Shown: positions 1 through 11,474 of the stretch, piece by piece
Position numbering within the stretch: position 1 is the stretch's first letter
Layout of the letters: every line of letters begins with the position of its first letter
Source: Agrypnia vestita
Lineage: Eukaryota > Arthropoda > Insecta > Trichoptera > Phryganeidae
NCBI GenBank assembly: GCA_016648135.1
Contig: JADDOH010014801.1
Coordinates: 1-64,000, forward strand
Direction of reading: 5' to 3'
DNA length: 64,000 bases
Notes under the pieces: model-generated
Seen by the model: the letters and a program-made list of their open reading frames with translations, nothing else
Database searches by the model: none
Told to the model about the DNA's origin: nothing
Made by a program: the position numbers and the translations under genes

Positions 1-57
1 ATTTGATGAAAATACAGTGGAGAGAGAGTATGGTAATGAGTGAGAGGTGAATTTAAT

Positions 58-185
58 CTATGCTACCTGCTGGGTCCTAAAGAATATACAATTTTAAAAA
101 ATTTCAAAAAAAAAAAGAAAAAAGAAGTTACGGACGTTACAGGAAGTTAAGGGACAGACTGACAACGAAATTATTATTATTTTGG
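58..185. repeat. Two abutting repeat fragments
   Basis: Bases 58-95 carry a diverged piece (TGGGTCCTAAAGAATA) of the unit that is tandemly repeated at 19630-20270. Bases 120-185 are a minus-strand fragment of the family seen whole at 41884-42112 and 55888-56121; its GTAACGTCCGTAACTTC and ACAACGAAATTATTA words appear there in inverse orientation. No coding potential is visible. Confidence 0.55.
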
Positions 186-650
186 ATTGCCGCGCGTCTT
201 TTCAGTCAAAGCAAATGGGTCAACCGATCGTATTTGATAAGTGCGCATTGTATAGAATGAAGTTTAGCGGCATTCCGCGACCAATTATCGATTATCGATT
301 ACGAATCATTTAATTAAAATTACTTCATCATGCGTATAATATAAGTGTAATGATGCATTGGTATATGAATTATTTAATAATATGTGTCTGGTATATTACG
401 TAATGCAGTAGCTTTGCGTCTAATTTATTTATTTGGGTTAATTATTAAAAAACTTACTCATTTATTTAATATTAGATCAAGATGCGTTAACTGAGCGCCA
501 TGGTTTGAGTAAATGCGTATAAAAATACGTCATGATGTATTTCATACATCATTTATGCTTCCTATTTTACTTCAAAAACATTGGTTTTGTATGTCCTTTA
601 TTTTATAATATCATAACAAACCCTTAAGTTGATAATGATAAAAACTGACA
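186..650. other. AT-rich spacer, nothing recognised
   Basis: The stretch is AT-rich and stop-dense. I see no coherent reading frame, repeat partner in the window, or strong hairpin. Confidence 0.6.
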
Positions 651-784
651 AATGTACTCTAAGATCATTCTGATACCAAAATTATCACACAAAATTGAAT
701 GTAAATCAAGGTATTACGCCAATCGTTTCCACATACCGTCACCATGGCAATTTTTTTTACACTTTGCCGTTGCGAGGTTAAGAC

Positions 785-1315
785 ATGAGAGTACGGGCAA
801 CTACCTTCACCCCCCACTCCCACCACATCCCTAACACACTCCAACCGCCCCCGCCACGCCCCCTCGCACCCCCACATCCGCAAGCTCCCCCCTCCGCCAC
901 AAACCGACCGCTCACGCTCCTCACCCGGGCGCGCACCCACTGCCATGCCCTCGGGCCCCCCTCCACCCAGTGAAGCCCCGGCCGCCCCCGCAGGTGACGC
1001 GCTAACCCTCCCCAATGGCCCACCCCCAACCTGTTACTACCAGCGACCTTAGCACTCCGTCCCTGGCCTCACGGCGCGAAGTAAAAGTCAAAATATTAAT
1101 ATTACGTGTTAGCACGTTCACCGTTTACCTGGCTCCCTTCTGCTGAGTGTCGGCAATTTACCTAAGTGTCTTCGAGTGCACAAGACTACCGGTCCACCTG
1201 GAGTATTTTCTAGACCCCCTCCCCTTCCATATCTTTCCTCTTCGGTCCAGCCGAATGTTTGCCACTTCCTCAACTCCCCTCGCCACCAAGCTCGAGACGC
1301 ACTAACAAATTAATA
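785..1315 (+). pseudogene. Degraded LINE ORF1 (gag-like) remnant, tentative
   Basis: This is a C-rich island in an AT-rich setting. Read on the + strand it gives a proline-rich segment at about 810-1030. At about 1170-1230 it gives phrases such as HKTTG and LEYFLDPLPF. These resemble the part of jockey-type ORF1 proteins that precedes the CCHC zinc knuckles. At 1235-1300 a word pattern reminiscent of zinc-knuckle codons remains, but the cysteines are lost and the frame is broken by stops and shifts. The reading comes from pattern memory and is weak. A CpG-poor, pyrimidine-rich simple-sequence island is the main alternative. Confidence 0.3.
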
Positions 1316-1914
1316 CACATATGAAAGTGGAAATACCGTGTGTGCTAAAATAAATAACAAAAAAAATCACCATCTGTTAAACTACTTTAATATGAGTTGT
1401 AAATATAAAATATTAATTAATTAATTCGTTCATAGTAATCACAATATTTTAATAATTTTTGAAATAATGTAAAGGTACAAAATAAATTTTAAGAACTTGA
1501 AACTTACATACAAATTTTGTGAAGTGAAACTTACTGAATAATTTTTGTTCAGTAAATTTATGTAAATTTTAATTATTTGTATTTATTTAATTCATCAATT
1601 ACATTTTTGTAAATTCATTTGCTCTTATTTCATAAATAATATTATTAATGAAAATATACAAGGAAATTATCCTCAATATGCAACGATGTGTTATCTATAT
1701 AATTATCTGTTATATCTGCGATAAAAATATGGGCATCAACAACACAGTAAACTTACTTATTAACTATAATTATTATAAACTAGTATTGATGGCAATAAAC
1801 ACCAAATAGCCAACCCAAAAATCATTTAACTGAGATATTCGCCGTCAATAATTGACACGAGTATGTAGGTACATTCATATGACTTTCCAATTTAATATGA
1901 TTATCTATCAAATT
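1316..1914. other. AT-rich spacer, nothing recognised
   Basis: The sequence is AT-rich, with runs such as TTAATTAATTAATT near 1415. No gene or repeat relation to other parts of the window was seen. Confidence 0.6.
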
Positions 1915-2079
1915 CTATATATATAATGTATTAATTAAGTTAGTGAATTCTGCTACAAGATATCCTGCTGATGCTGTCTTGGTCTCCATCTTTTCCTGCG
2001 TCGGCGTCCCCTTGGGTTTAGGTAGTTTACAAACTTTTTTCTTATTTTCTTCGCTGGTATCTTGTCTTGCAATATACAT
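1915..2079 (-). CDS. Small lysine-rich open frame, 54 codons, function unknown
   Basis: The frame runs from ATG (2077-2079) to TAG (1915-1917). The first 45 codons are rich in Lys, Glu and Thr (SEENKKKVCKLPKPKGTP, then EKMETKTASAGYLVAEF). After that it decays into AT-rich sequence (TNLINTLYI). This composition is unlike random AT-rich DNA, which usually gives Ile/Phe/Asn/Tyr-rich frames. The change near codon 45 could mark the end of an exon or the edge of an old processed fragment. I see no membrane segment or known domain. It could be a relic exon, a transposon fragment or chance. Confidence 0.25.
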   Translation of the reverse strand: MYIARQDTSEENKKKVCKLPKPKGTPTQEKMETKTASAGYLVAEFTNLINTLYI

Positions 2080-2734
2080 GACGCAGCCATCTATATTATG
2101 TTTATTAATTCCTAACGTTATTAAATTATGTTATTAATAAATAAATAATACCGAGCAATTTTATTTGTATTTGATCTTAGGAAATATTTTGTCCTCTTTA
2201 TATCATTGTATTTTTATTCTAAAATATATTCAAACATAGTTCATATTCTGTATATACATATATGTTGTGATTTATGCATTGGACTGCAAAGTACAATAAT
2301 ATTTACTAATTGCCTTAAAGATCTATAATAATAAATTGTTTCATATACATTTGTGCATATACCTACATTGCTTTATACAATGCAGCTTTTTGTAATTTGG
2401 TTCAAGTACTTCATTACAAATGTTAAATTTGTTCATATTTGAAAAACAATCGAAGTATTTTCTACATATTTATTTATTAACTAAGTTACGCGCTGTTTCT
2501 CCACGGATGTAGGCAGAGATTATCTTTCAATTAACTATAAAAAAACCATCATGGTTTACCTGATCTCGCAAAGTTTTCTGCTGATGTTTATTTACGCTGC
2601 CATCAATACTCGTGTTGTATATATTTCGTACCTTTCTCTTAATTCACTTAATTATTCATATTCCGTAATTTTCATTCCGGGGTGAATAAATTAATATTGT
2701 TTATAATTTTTGTATCTTTTTCAAATAGATTTCT
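2080..2734. other. AT-rich spacer, nothing recognised
   Basis: No supported gene. Short T-rich and TATA-like words occur but nothing placeable. Confidence 0.55.
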
Positions 2735-2990
2735 CGCCACCCACCATCAAAGCACCTTGCGCCCGCACGTCGGATCGCCGGATTCAATATCACCGCATCG
2801 CATCCGAGAGCGCAGTCCGTCGGAAATATTTCCATCCGAGCGGAGTCGAACCGCGAGCCGCCGCGCCAGTCCGCCGCGAGACTCGATCACCTCGCCTTAA
2901 TTAGTTCCCGAGTTATCTGACAACTTCAGACCGCGAGCGCGAGAAGTTAGTAAATACGCAGTGCCGAATGTAACAGGTGTGGATACAAAA
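2735..2990 (+). promoter_or_regulatory. CpG-rich island, candidate promoter/non-coding first exon
   Basis: About 230 bp of markedly CpG-rich sequence (GCGCCAGTCCGCCGCGAG and similar) stands out from AT-rich flanks. On the + strand it ends in AATGTAACAG followed by GTGTGG, a usable though not strong splice donor at about 2980. A GCGCAGTCCG word near 2810 resembles an insect initiator. The open frames across it are short, differ between frames and lack a convincing protein, so a 5' UTR fits better than coding sequence. There is no transcript evidence, and the strand is inferred only from the donor. Confidence 0.3.
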
Positions 2991-3430
2991 ATTCTCAAAA
3001 CGTGCGTTGCCTAAACAAACGTGCGATTCTTAATAATTTAAAATATCAATTAGTGCATCATTGAAAATACAGTGGCAAATTAATATCACTTGAAGGAAAC
3101 TGAAACATGTTTTTATATTTTGGTGGAAATGATTGCGTATAAATTGATTAAATATTCGAGATCTTTGACCGTTTCTCCCTGAATTCATGTACTTTCCATT
3201 TCAGTATGTATGGTTTTTTAGTGAATATATAATTACAAAGTACTTTAATGTGTTTTCCAACGCTGCTCTAATGCAATAATGAGATACATATTATCTATCT
3301 AATTTTCTGTGGATCTGTGCTAGTATAACTTGGGCACGTGCGCAATTAGGTAATTGTACATGAAAATATAATGGCATTAGTAACTGATGCGAATTACTTA
3401 TTGATACTGAAAAAAGTTAATCATCCGTAT
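2991..3430. other. Spacer, nothing recognised
   Basis: AT-rich, no gene seen. If the preceding island is a first exon, this would be the start of its intron. Confidence 0.5.
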
Positions 3431-3436
3431 TCTGAA

Positions 3437-4056
3437 AATAGCAATGTCTGGATCTTTAAGATCTTTATCCCAACACTTAATAGACGATAATAAAAATTAA
3501 AAATGTCCAGAGCGGATTTTGGAATTCTACGGCTCAAATACATGTATTAAAAGATGATATAAGAAAGATTGTTTCTTACAAACGTACCTATTCATTTCTT
3601 CATCCACAGCGTCCTGATGAAATATTCGGCGTTACCGCGTATTCAAATCTTCCCATCTTGACATTTGACAGTTATATCTGGATGTTTAAGATCTTTATCC
3701 CAACACTTAATAGACGATAATAAAAATAAAAAATAAATGAGACATAGCTTTACGTCGGTGTTTGTTTCTGTAAGTTTCTACGTGAGATAGATATAGAGGG
3801 AGGGAGAAATATGTAAATTGTTATCTGTCAAATTTTAAGATGGGAAGATTTGAATACGCGGTAACGCCGAATATTTCATTAGGACGCTGTGGATGAAGAA
3901 ATGAATACGTTTGTAAGAAACAATCTTTCTTATATCATCTTTTAATACAGTGTATTTGTGCCGTAGAATTCCAAAATCCGCTCTGGACATTTTTAATTTT
4001 TATTATCGTCTATTAAGTGTTGGGATAAAGATCTTAAAGATCCAGACATTGTTTTT
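3437..4056. mobile_element. Foldback/MITE element, composite copy
   Basis: Two long inverted arms (about 3437-3680 and 3820-4052) surround a loop. The arms share AATGTCTGGATCTTTAAG, the TAGACGATAATAAAAAT stretch, CCAGAGCGGATTTT and ATCTTCCCATCTTGACA in mirrored order. A third copy of the terminal segment (TCTGGATGTTTAAGATC) lies internally at about 3677-3727. A simpler relative is at 39636-40062. Both copies have outer ends that read ATTCTGAAAAT inward. No transposase is present. The likely source is an unidentified autonomous DNA transposon. Confidence 0.8.
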
Positions 4057-5533
4057 TTCAGAATCGGGCCGAATATGTTATAAGTTTTTTAAGTGAATAA
4101 CGATATCATAAACCTTTTTAGCTTCTTCACTTATTTATGAGTGAGTTATGTACACATGGCATCTCTGCTCCTAAAAAAACAAAATAACTATTTACGATCA
4201 ACCCATTGCTTAGCGTTAATATTATATTACTGTAGGTACGTATTAATTAATCATTCGTTGTTATTCATGTCTGAAAAATTTTCACATTTTTATATCTTAG
4301 TATTGCATTAAGGCAGCAATGAATAAATTAAAAATAAAAATGCCAAGAATATAAATAATTGAAACCAAAACTGTAAACGTTTTAATCATAAACAATAAGT
4401 TTTTTAGACAAAATTTAACATTTAAGTAAAACTATGCTTTAATAAAAAATGTAGAATACGTCAACACCTCTCAGAGATGTTCCATTTCGATCTATTCAAA
4501 TAATACTTTTAGCGTAGAAGATGCTGCGTGGAATCACGTGTTATATTGCTCTTATATAAGTCTCTAATGTCAACTGTCATCGTTAGCATCATCTCGTGAA
4601 CGATGAAGAATACGACTGTGAAGGTTTTTTAATATTGTCACGTTCTGCGAGGCTAAGATTAGACGAAGGTAATTCAAACATTACTCACGTAAATAGGTAC
4701 CTTAGTCCGTAATCGAATGTTATTTTCCCCGTATCTCGGGAAAATCATAATTTTTAGCTTGATGCCATTTTCCTGCAAGTTGAATTACGAAGAGAATTTC
4801 CGTAGCTAATACGAAAAACTTTGATAACTGCGGTCTAGTTGATTTAATAATTGCGTCGTAAAAATCTGAGCGTTTCACATAGAGGTGGTAAATAATTACT
4901 TTTAAATTATTATCGGTAAATATTGTAGATGCAAAACTATCCTATTAAACTTTCGTGTTGTTTTATGGCTGTCCAAGCGATATTTTTTTTGTTAAATGGT
5001 TGAAATTATTGCTGTATATTAATCGACGAAGATTGACAACTGGCATTTTTATTGTCCATTGTCTATTTAAACATAAACGATATATGAGCATAGCCATTAA
5101 AGTAATCTAAAATAAACATTATTTATTGAAATAGTCATCGGGGATAGGATTTAATGAAGAAGTGACGAGTCTGCTAAGAGGGTAGTAGACGCTAAAAACA
5201 GAGATTAACAATTAAGAAATAAAGTGAACAATTTTTATAATGGATTTTAATGTAAACAGGCCTGTTGCCTACGAACAATGTTAAATCTGTCAAAATTAAC
5301 ATTATTACCTATATTTGAGCGGATACTTGTTAAAATATTTTATTTATATTGAACTTTCTTAGTTCATTTTATCACATATATTTCGGTCGCCAGTTAAGGC
5401 TCTGAGAACAACACTAGTGATGGACATTGTTAAATACAGAATATGCTTTTTTGCTTTTTGTACCGCTTTATTATAGATATGGATGGTGATCTGGCAATAT
5501 GTCCTATCTTATATTTTTAATTTTTTTAAACTG
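4057..5533. other. Spacer with one TATA-like site
   Basis: Mostly AT-rich and gene-free. TATATAAG at about 4553-4560 is a good TATA-box match, but the sequence 25-30 bp downstream has no clear initiator and no open frame follows. I therefore do not call a promoter. Confidence 0.5.
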
Positions 5534-5577
5534 CGTTGTGAAAAGGGATTTTGATCCCGGGATCCCTATTCACAACG
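5534..5577. repeat. Short hairpin
   Basis: CGTTGTGAAAAGGGAT (5534-5549) pairs with 5562-5577 at 15 of 16 positions across a 12-base loop that itself contains ATCCCGGGAT. A transcript could fold here. The role is unknown. Confidence 0.65.
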
Positions 5578-7017
5578 AGCTAAAAAGAAAAACTGAAAAA
5601 ATTAAGGTAGGAAAAATCGCTAGATCATCATTTATTCTGTGATATTCTACTTCATTATTATTTGTTTTTCTGCTAGCGTTATTGACGGGCATTGTTAAAT
5701 AGAAAATTAAATATTTTGATTAACGATTAATAACAATGACATAATGGATGCACTTATTAATTTAAAATCATATCCGAAAACGGAATAAGATCAGCTTTTG
5801 GATAGGAAGCTATGGACGGAGATTCGAAATTATTATTATTAATTATTGGGGATGAGGATATAAAAATCGTAATTTATTAAATATTGGAAATGAACCTTAC
5901 ATTCTAATCACATCGAATACCTCTCCAAGTTTTTAAATGTCTTCAAGACTGTAAAAATATTTTTCCATTATTTTTGATCAAATAATGTAGATGATGTCTT
6001 GAGTTTAAAAGCTTTTCTTTGGCCAAATATTGAGTCTGTAGTAATTCCATTCCATTCAAAACTTTCTTCATTAATTTTACCAATGCTAAAAATATGTCGT
6101 TCCATGAACTGTCACACCAGTATTTAGATATTCAAATATTTTCTCTTCTCTGAAATAATAAATTTGCACTTTGAAAATTGAGGCATACTTCATTGCATTT
6201 TCATATAATTTTCACTCTTTTTCATCATTATCATAATATTCATTCCCTTATCCGAGAAAGGTTACAGAGAGTCTTGACAAGACACTCCCATCTTTCCCAA
6301 TCTTATATTGTTTCACTCTCTGATAACCAATCATTATCCAGTTTATCTCCATAATGTATTTTTGTTATTTATTTCAACATAGTTTGGGCAGACCCATCGT
6401 TCGACTTTCGGTCCACTCAGTTGCCCTTACATTCAAAACGTTTCTAAACCATCTCAATTGAATTATTTTCTTAGTTACCCGACCCTACCATCTTTGCGGA
6501 TACCCCGTCATCATTTAAAAAGTCACTCCCACACAATCTATTTTCTCGACAATAATTTGAGCCCCCGCGTGTCGATAATTGTTACCAATTTTATTTTGTT
6601 TTCTTCTTCGGCATTTGCTCAATACACGTTAAATCGCTGTCGCACTGCAATAATATAAGTAGTGTAATAAGTATGAAATTTTTTTTTACCTACTTCGTAC
6701 ATAATATTCTGTTAGTGTCTCTTTCAAAAAAACCGCTACTGAAGTCTTTCTCTACGTAAAGTTAGAAGCGCGAGAATTCCACATCGATTTATTTGAACTT
6801 GTCAGCTTTAGCTGAACACCTTCATTCTAAATAACTAGCTTTACTTCACGACTTCGTTCAAAGAAAAAGGTCACGTCATCACAATTATTTTTTTACGCTT
6901 CAACAGGCCAAGAGGCCCAATTACAGAAGCAAAAGACATCACAAAATACCCAAGCTTGAGTAAATAAAGTAGATTAATATTGTCACCTCACAGGTTATCG
7001 AGCTCGGTGTGAAAAAG
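5578..7017. other. Spacer, nothing firmly recognised
   Basis: A short stretch near 5770 (GAAAACGGAATAAGATCAGC) resembles one near 12755, suggesting an old low-copy repeat. No gene found. Confidence 0.5.
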
Positions 7018-7510
7018 CAGTGTTATTTATTTATTATTTATTTATTTATCTTAATTATTTAGTTCCACACATATTGCATTCCATCTAATCATTTAAAAAA
7101 TTTTATAATAACATTTTTTTCACTCCAGTTTAAACCTCCTTATATTCTCCATGTTTTGAATTTCCTTTGGCAGGCTATCGAAGATTTTTATGTCTTTATA
7201 CATCATATAATTTTGTGAGGTGTTTTTCTTTTTCTTTGATAGTCTTATGTTGTCGCTTCATCTTGTTTTGTAAGGATGAAAATCCTTATTCAGCTTCATA
7301 CTGTCATCAAAGTATTTAGGTACTAATCCATGTTTAATTTTAAATATTTGCACCATTACATTATATATTATTCTTTGATTTACGGTTTCCAGTCCTAGGG
7401 CATTGAATATTTTAGTTATTTTAGTTCTCCTATTACACTTCAGTATTATGCGCATCGCTCTATTTTGTACTATTTGTAGTTTCTTTAGCATTCCTTTAAT
7501 ACAGGAATAA
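7018..7510 (-). pseudogene. 5'-truncated LINE tail (pol C-terminus)
   Basis: The minus frame at 7258-7500 reads LKKLQIVQNRAMRIILKCNR and continues with a QRIIYNVMVQIFKIKHGLVP segment. This is the conserved post-RT region of CR1/jockey-superfamily pol proteins, where LQ-x-x-QN-x-A-x-R is typical. Below it a short 3' UTR leads to a TTTA-rich run at about 7022-7050, which is the A-rich 3' tail on the minus strand. RT and endonuclease domains are absent. The same C-terminal motif is recognisable in the larger LINE at 30744-32933, though the sequences differ. Confidence 0.65.
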
Positions 7511-8198
7511 ATAATAATAAGAAGAACAAGTTATGCTCATCAGTGTTAGGCTATGAGATAAAATATTTTAGAATTTTTTGTTTTTATTGAAAAATCTGAG
7601 AGTATGGAACAAACAATTGGGCATCCTGTCTTATTTTTTGACAGTTAAACGATTAATGGAAAGCACCAGAGCTGATGCTGGAAATGACGTCGCTAGTTGA
7701 AAATATTCGCGTTCATCTAAAGTGACGCAAGAGTGTGCGACCGAAGGTGTTCGATGAAGTCCTATGTGCCTATCCCCGTATAGCAGCGAGGTTAGAAGGT
7801 GTTCAGATCTGCATGAGCGAGTGTGAGATATCGTGTAGTTTTTCCACAAACTTAAGAGATTATCTTCAGCTTATTTCTTCACAGAGAACAGTTCTCATTA
7901 ATTAATTACACTCGTTCCAAGTGATTACAATGTGGTGTATGGGTCATGAGAGAATGCTGACAATGCAACAGTTGGCTCTGAAATGCGATTCGAACAATAC
8001 GAGAGTTAAGGTCTTGTGCATTCGCTACAGGATGAACCGGATGAAGGTAGCTACAAAATAATAATATTTGAATTAATGACGCATTATTCTACTGCATATG
8101 AGGATGCACTTCGAATACATTGATAAGTTGGTGTATAATACGCATAACTAAATATTTATTTATATTATTATTATATATAAATATAAATAAAAAATAAA
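7511..8198. other. Unclassified spacer with a moderately GC-rich block
   Basis: Bases 7640-7850 and 7960-8050 are less AT-rich than their surroundings, but frames are short and no domain is apparent. Confidence 0.45.
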
Positions 8199-8425
8199 CA
8201 TAAATATTTATCATTACTGACATATTTCTGTTTGTTTAAATTTTTTATTCTTTCTTTTTATATAATTAATATGCCTTAGTATATCATAAATATTTATCAT
8301 TACTGACATATTTCTAAATGTGGAGACCTGTAATTGGCCATCTATATTGTATCAATGTTTTCTATGCTTTTTTTTCTGTGCTGTTGGTCTTCCATAAACA
8401 TTAAATAAATAAAAAAATAAAATAA
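8199..8425 (+). repeat. Retroposon 3' end with internal direct repeat
   Basis: A 31-bp word ending TTATCATTACTGACATA plus TTTCT occurs twice (8199-8229 and 8285-8315). It is followed by TGGAGACCTGTAATTGGCC and a tail of ATTAAATAAATAAAA. The part from about 8285 to 8415 recurs in inverse orientation at 57243-57365, also next to a TAAATAAA-type end. The A-rich end suggests a LINE or SINE 3' end. The family is not identified. Confidence 0.65.
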
Positions 8426-9120
8426 AAATAACGTAAGTGTATTAGAGACCGCCTGCGACTGGCTGGAATGTGGGATTGACCTCAGTACGTCGGATTTGGT
8501 GGTGACAAATCATAGTCCATCAGTGTATTCGAGGGCATCTTTAAAAACGTACACTCTACTGATGCACTGTTATGGTCCTGAAGGATATTTTTTTTTGTTT
8601 ATAATATTAACGTTGTGCTTTTACATACCAAATTAGTAGTTAAAAAACTAAAGAATTTTGATTCCACTGTATCTTCGTCAGGACTGATGTATACTAACTG
8701 ATTTATGAACTCAAATATACAAAATATTCCATTGTCGTGCGGGAACGTGGTCTCAATTATGAGGAGGAGATTAATGAGAGGTTTCCCACTACGACTAAAG
8801 CTAAGCCACTGTCTGAAAATTGATTTCTTTATTTTCCAGATCAGTTAGTGTGCGTCCGTTCTGACGGAAATACAGTAGTACAGTGGTATAGTACTGATCG
8901 ACGTTAGATTAATGAATGCGAATGAAATTAAAAAAATAATAATTCCTTTTTTAAAGTTTCATGATACCTAAATGTAAATGATTTTTTTTGAATTTTTATA
9001 CCTGCAACTAAAATGAAAGAAAGAATTAATAAATTTCTAAGTCAGAAAGTTATGCTATGAGAAAATCTATATTAATTATAATGATTTTTTAAAAATATTT
9101 TCTATTTTTTATTAATCAAG
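8426..9120. other. Spacer, nothing recognised
   Basis: Mixed-composition DNA without a supported frame or repeat partner. Confidence 0.5.
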
Positions 9121-9245
9121 ATATATTATAGATGTCTCATAGAGAAGAAGCTACTTTTTATATGAAAAAGTAGGAATGGAAGTCTTTTTGGATGTCCGTA
9201 AGGTACGACCCATTATATGGCTGGCTTAAGTGATCACTTTATTCA
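9121..9245 (+). repeat. Dispersed repeat family 'ATAGATGTCTCA', copy 1
   Basis: It shares ATTATAGATGTCTCA-TAGAGA, AGTAGG-ATGGAAGTCTTTT and GGCTTAAGTGAT with copies at 17683-17775 (+), 24640-24768 (-) and 58824-58960 (-). The copies are diverged and non-coding. The boundaries come only from pairwise similarity read by eye. Confidence 0.6.
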
Positions 9246-10207
9246 ATTTAACGTTCGGCAAATGATAGACTACTACACCTATCAAAATGTTGGAAGCTTC
9301 TTAATCATTTGAATAATATGGTATAATCTTGAATGATATCAAGTATAATATACGATAACAGCAGGATGATTGATGAAAATTGTAAAATTAGGGGAAAAAG
9401 TAAAACATCATATTCCAAAAATTCAACATATTTTAGGCACGTTCTGTACCTACTTACAATATGCAAGTATAGACATCAATCAGTTTTTGCAACAACTTCA
9501 ACGTGGGAATCAGAGTGAGTTATTTTTTGCAATAAATTCTGTTTGTTTTAGTCGACGAGATAATTTAAACCCATTTTTAAAGTAAAATTGATGCATAAGA
9601 CGATCGAACATAAACTTTACAGCATAATTGCCAAGCTTGCGAAAATAACGATATTTTTGCGATATTTTTTTTTATTAGATCTATGTAGGTACTTACTTGT
9701 ACATAATATCCATATACAGAAAGTGTAAATAGATCTTGTACACAATTGTATTGAAAGTGTTCTAATTAATATTCTTATTATTATATCATGAGAAGCAAGA
9801 GTAATGGAGGTTTGCCAAATTTTTTTTTTTTTAAATATTTTTGACATCTTCATTCTACTAAAGTTACAATATTTAATGTAACCTTTATAGAATATTATTT
9901 AATCACCCGCTTTATGAATTCATAGAATAAATTCAAGTCAAATAAAATAAATAAAACCTTGTACTAAAATTCTGATTCATATTTTTTAAATACGGATATA
10001 TATGTTAGAATATTAATTCATAGACTCGTAATTTAGGCAGGAGTCTGTTTAGTATTGTGGACTAGCTCTGTTACACCATGTGTGTGCCAAAAAATTAAAT
10101 TTTATTTATATATTTCATCGAGGTTCCAATAGTTTAGCTTGATTTTCATTTAACTAAAAATATTATTAAGTATTCACTTAAAGAAAAATTTTATTAGACT
10201 TTTTTTT
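9246..10207. other. AT-rich spacer, nothing recognised
   Basis: Long T and A runs and short frames with Ile/Phe/Asn-rich translations. No gene. Confidence 0.55.
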
Positions 10208-10292
10208 GGGTCGCAATCCTAGGATTGGTCTGCAACAGGCACTCGATTTCTCCACTCCTCTCTGTCACCTGCCAGCCTCTTCATTTCTTGGT
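10208..10292 (-). pseudogene. LINE pol extreme C-terminus, short fragment
   Basis: On the minus strand it reads MKRLAGDREEWRNRV, then a stop within DQS*DCDP. The D-R-x-x-W-R pattern is typical of the last residues of RTE-like LINE polymerases. An almost identical fragment at 62509-62597 (-) has the same two boundaries and keeps the frame open (DQSLDCDP). Confidence 0.6.
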
Positions 10293-11474
10293 AGGTATTA
10301 CTATAAGACTAACGTGACAAATACACGCTTATGAGTAAAATAATATATTAGAGTCATTCATAGTTATTAACGTTGAACGACGTGATCTGGGCGCGCTCTG
10401 AAATGAGATAAACTTTCTAGTCTGTCCGCTGTAACTTCGTGCGACGTAACTTCTTTATAGTATGAAAACCTTTTTTTTTATAAATAAATAAATACTTTTT
10501 CTTGACAGGTTACAGTTAGTATCTAATGTATTAGCCTTTAAAAGAAAAATTAATCAAATCAAATCAACCATTCATTATATTGAACGTTTTAGTGCATGTG
10601 TCCTCAGTGGGAGAATATTGACGCCTCAAAGCTAACTAATTTTAAAAATCTCACGGATGATTGATAAACTTCAAATACGGTGAAGAACAAAAGCATAATT
10701 AAATCTCATGTAATAGTTAACATTTCTAAAAAAACGTGAGAATTTCTATGTATTTAAATTAGACCCACATTGAACAACAGATAACTCAATTATTTTATTT
10801 TTCAACACCTACGTACTATTAAACAAATATTAATTAGCATTTGAAGTTACTCAGTCAATGCGTCATTTTTGTGTAACATACGGAATAAATACGATGAAAT
10901 AAATCTCAATACCTTGTATATATATATTTAGAATGAATCCAGAGATATTTATGATGTTAGATTTGACAACGAGACGCGACATCTCCAAAACCTAGAACCA
11001 TAAATATCTAAACTATTTATTCTGTAAATATAAACAAACGTAATGCATTCAATTAACAATATTTATTCCATTATTGATTGAATTGGCGTTAACCTAATTG
11101 GAGAAATTAACCAGAGCGACTTCAATGTACGAGAATTTAATATTCTACGAGCGGCATAGGTACACGTGTTATCCAGCAATAATAAAGTTTTCATTTATGA
11201 ATGATATATTGCGAAATTGTGTAATTTCAAGAATAGTGTTAAGTTTATCTCGTTTTAAGTAACTTTGTACATTAAATAAATAATTAATCATTAATTAATA
11301 CATCGCTTATTAATTTATAGTGTTTTTATTCATGACACGTGACAAAAGATTTGTAGTATGGTATTTCATGGGAGCGAAATCTGTATCTCAGTGATTATTC
11401 CGAATCTATAATATCTTAAAAATTTCCATTAAATAATTTATAAGTCAGCACAACGCCGCTTTGTTGATTATAAG
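10293..11474. other. Spacer, nothing recognised
   Basis: AT-rich. Includes a TATATATATATTTAG run near 10920. No gene or repeat link seen. Confidence 0.55.

Noticed and set aside
4553..4590. TATATAAG as a promoter
   Set aside because: It has no initiator at the right distance and no downstream frame or donor, and TATA words are common by chance at this base composition.
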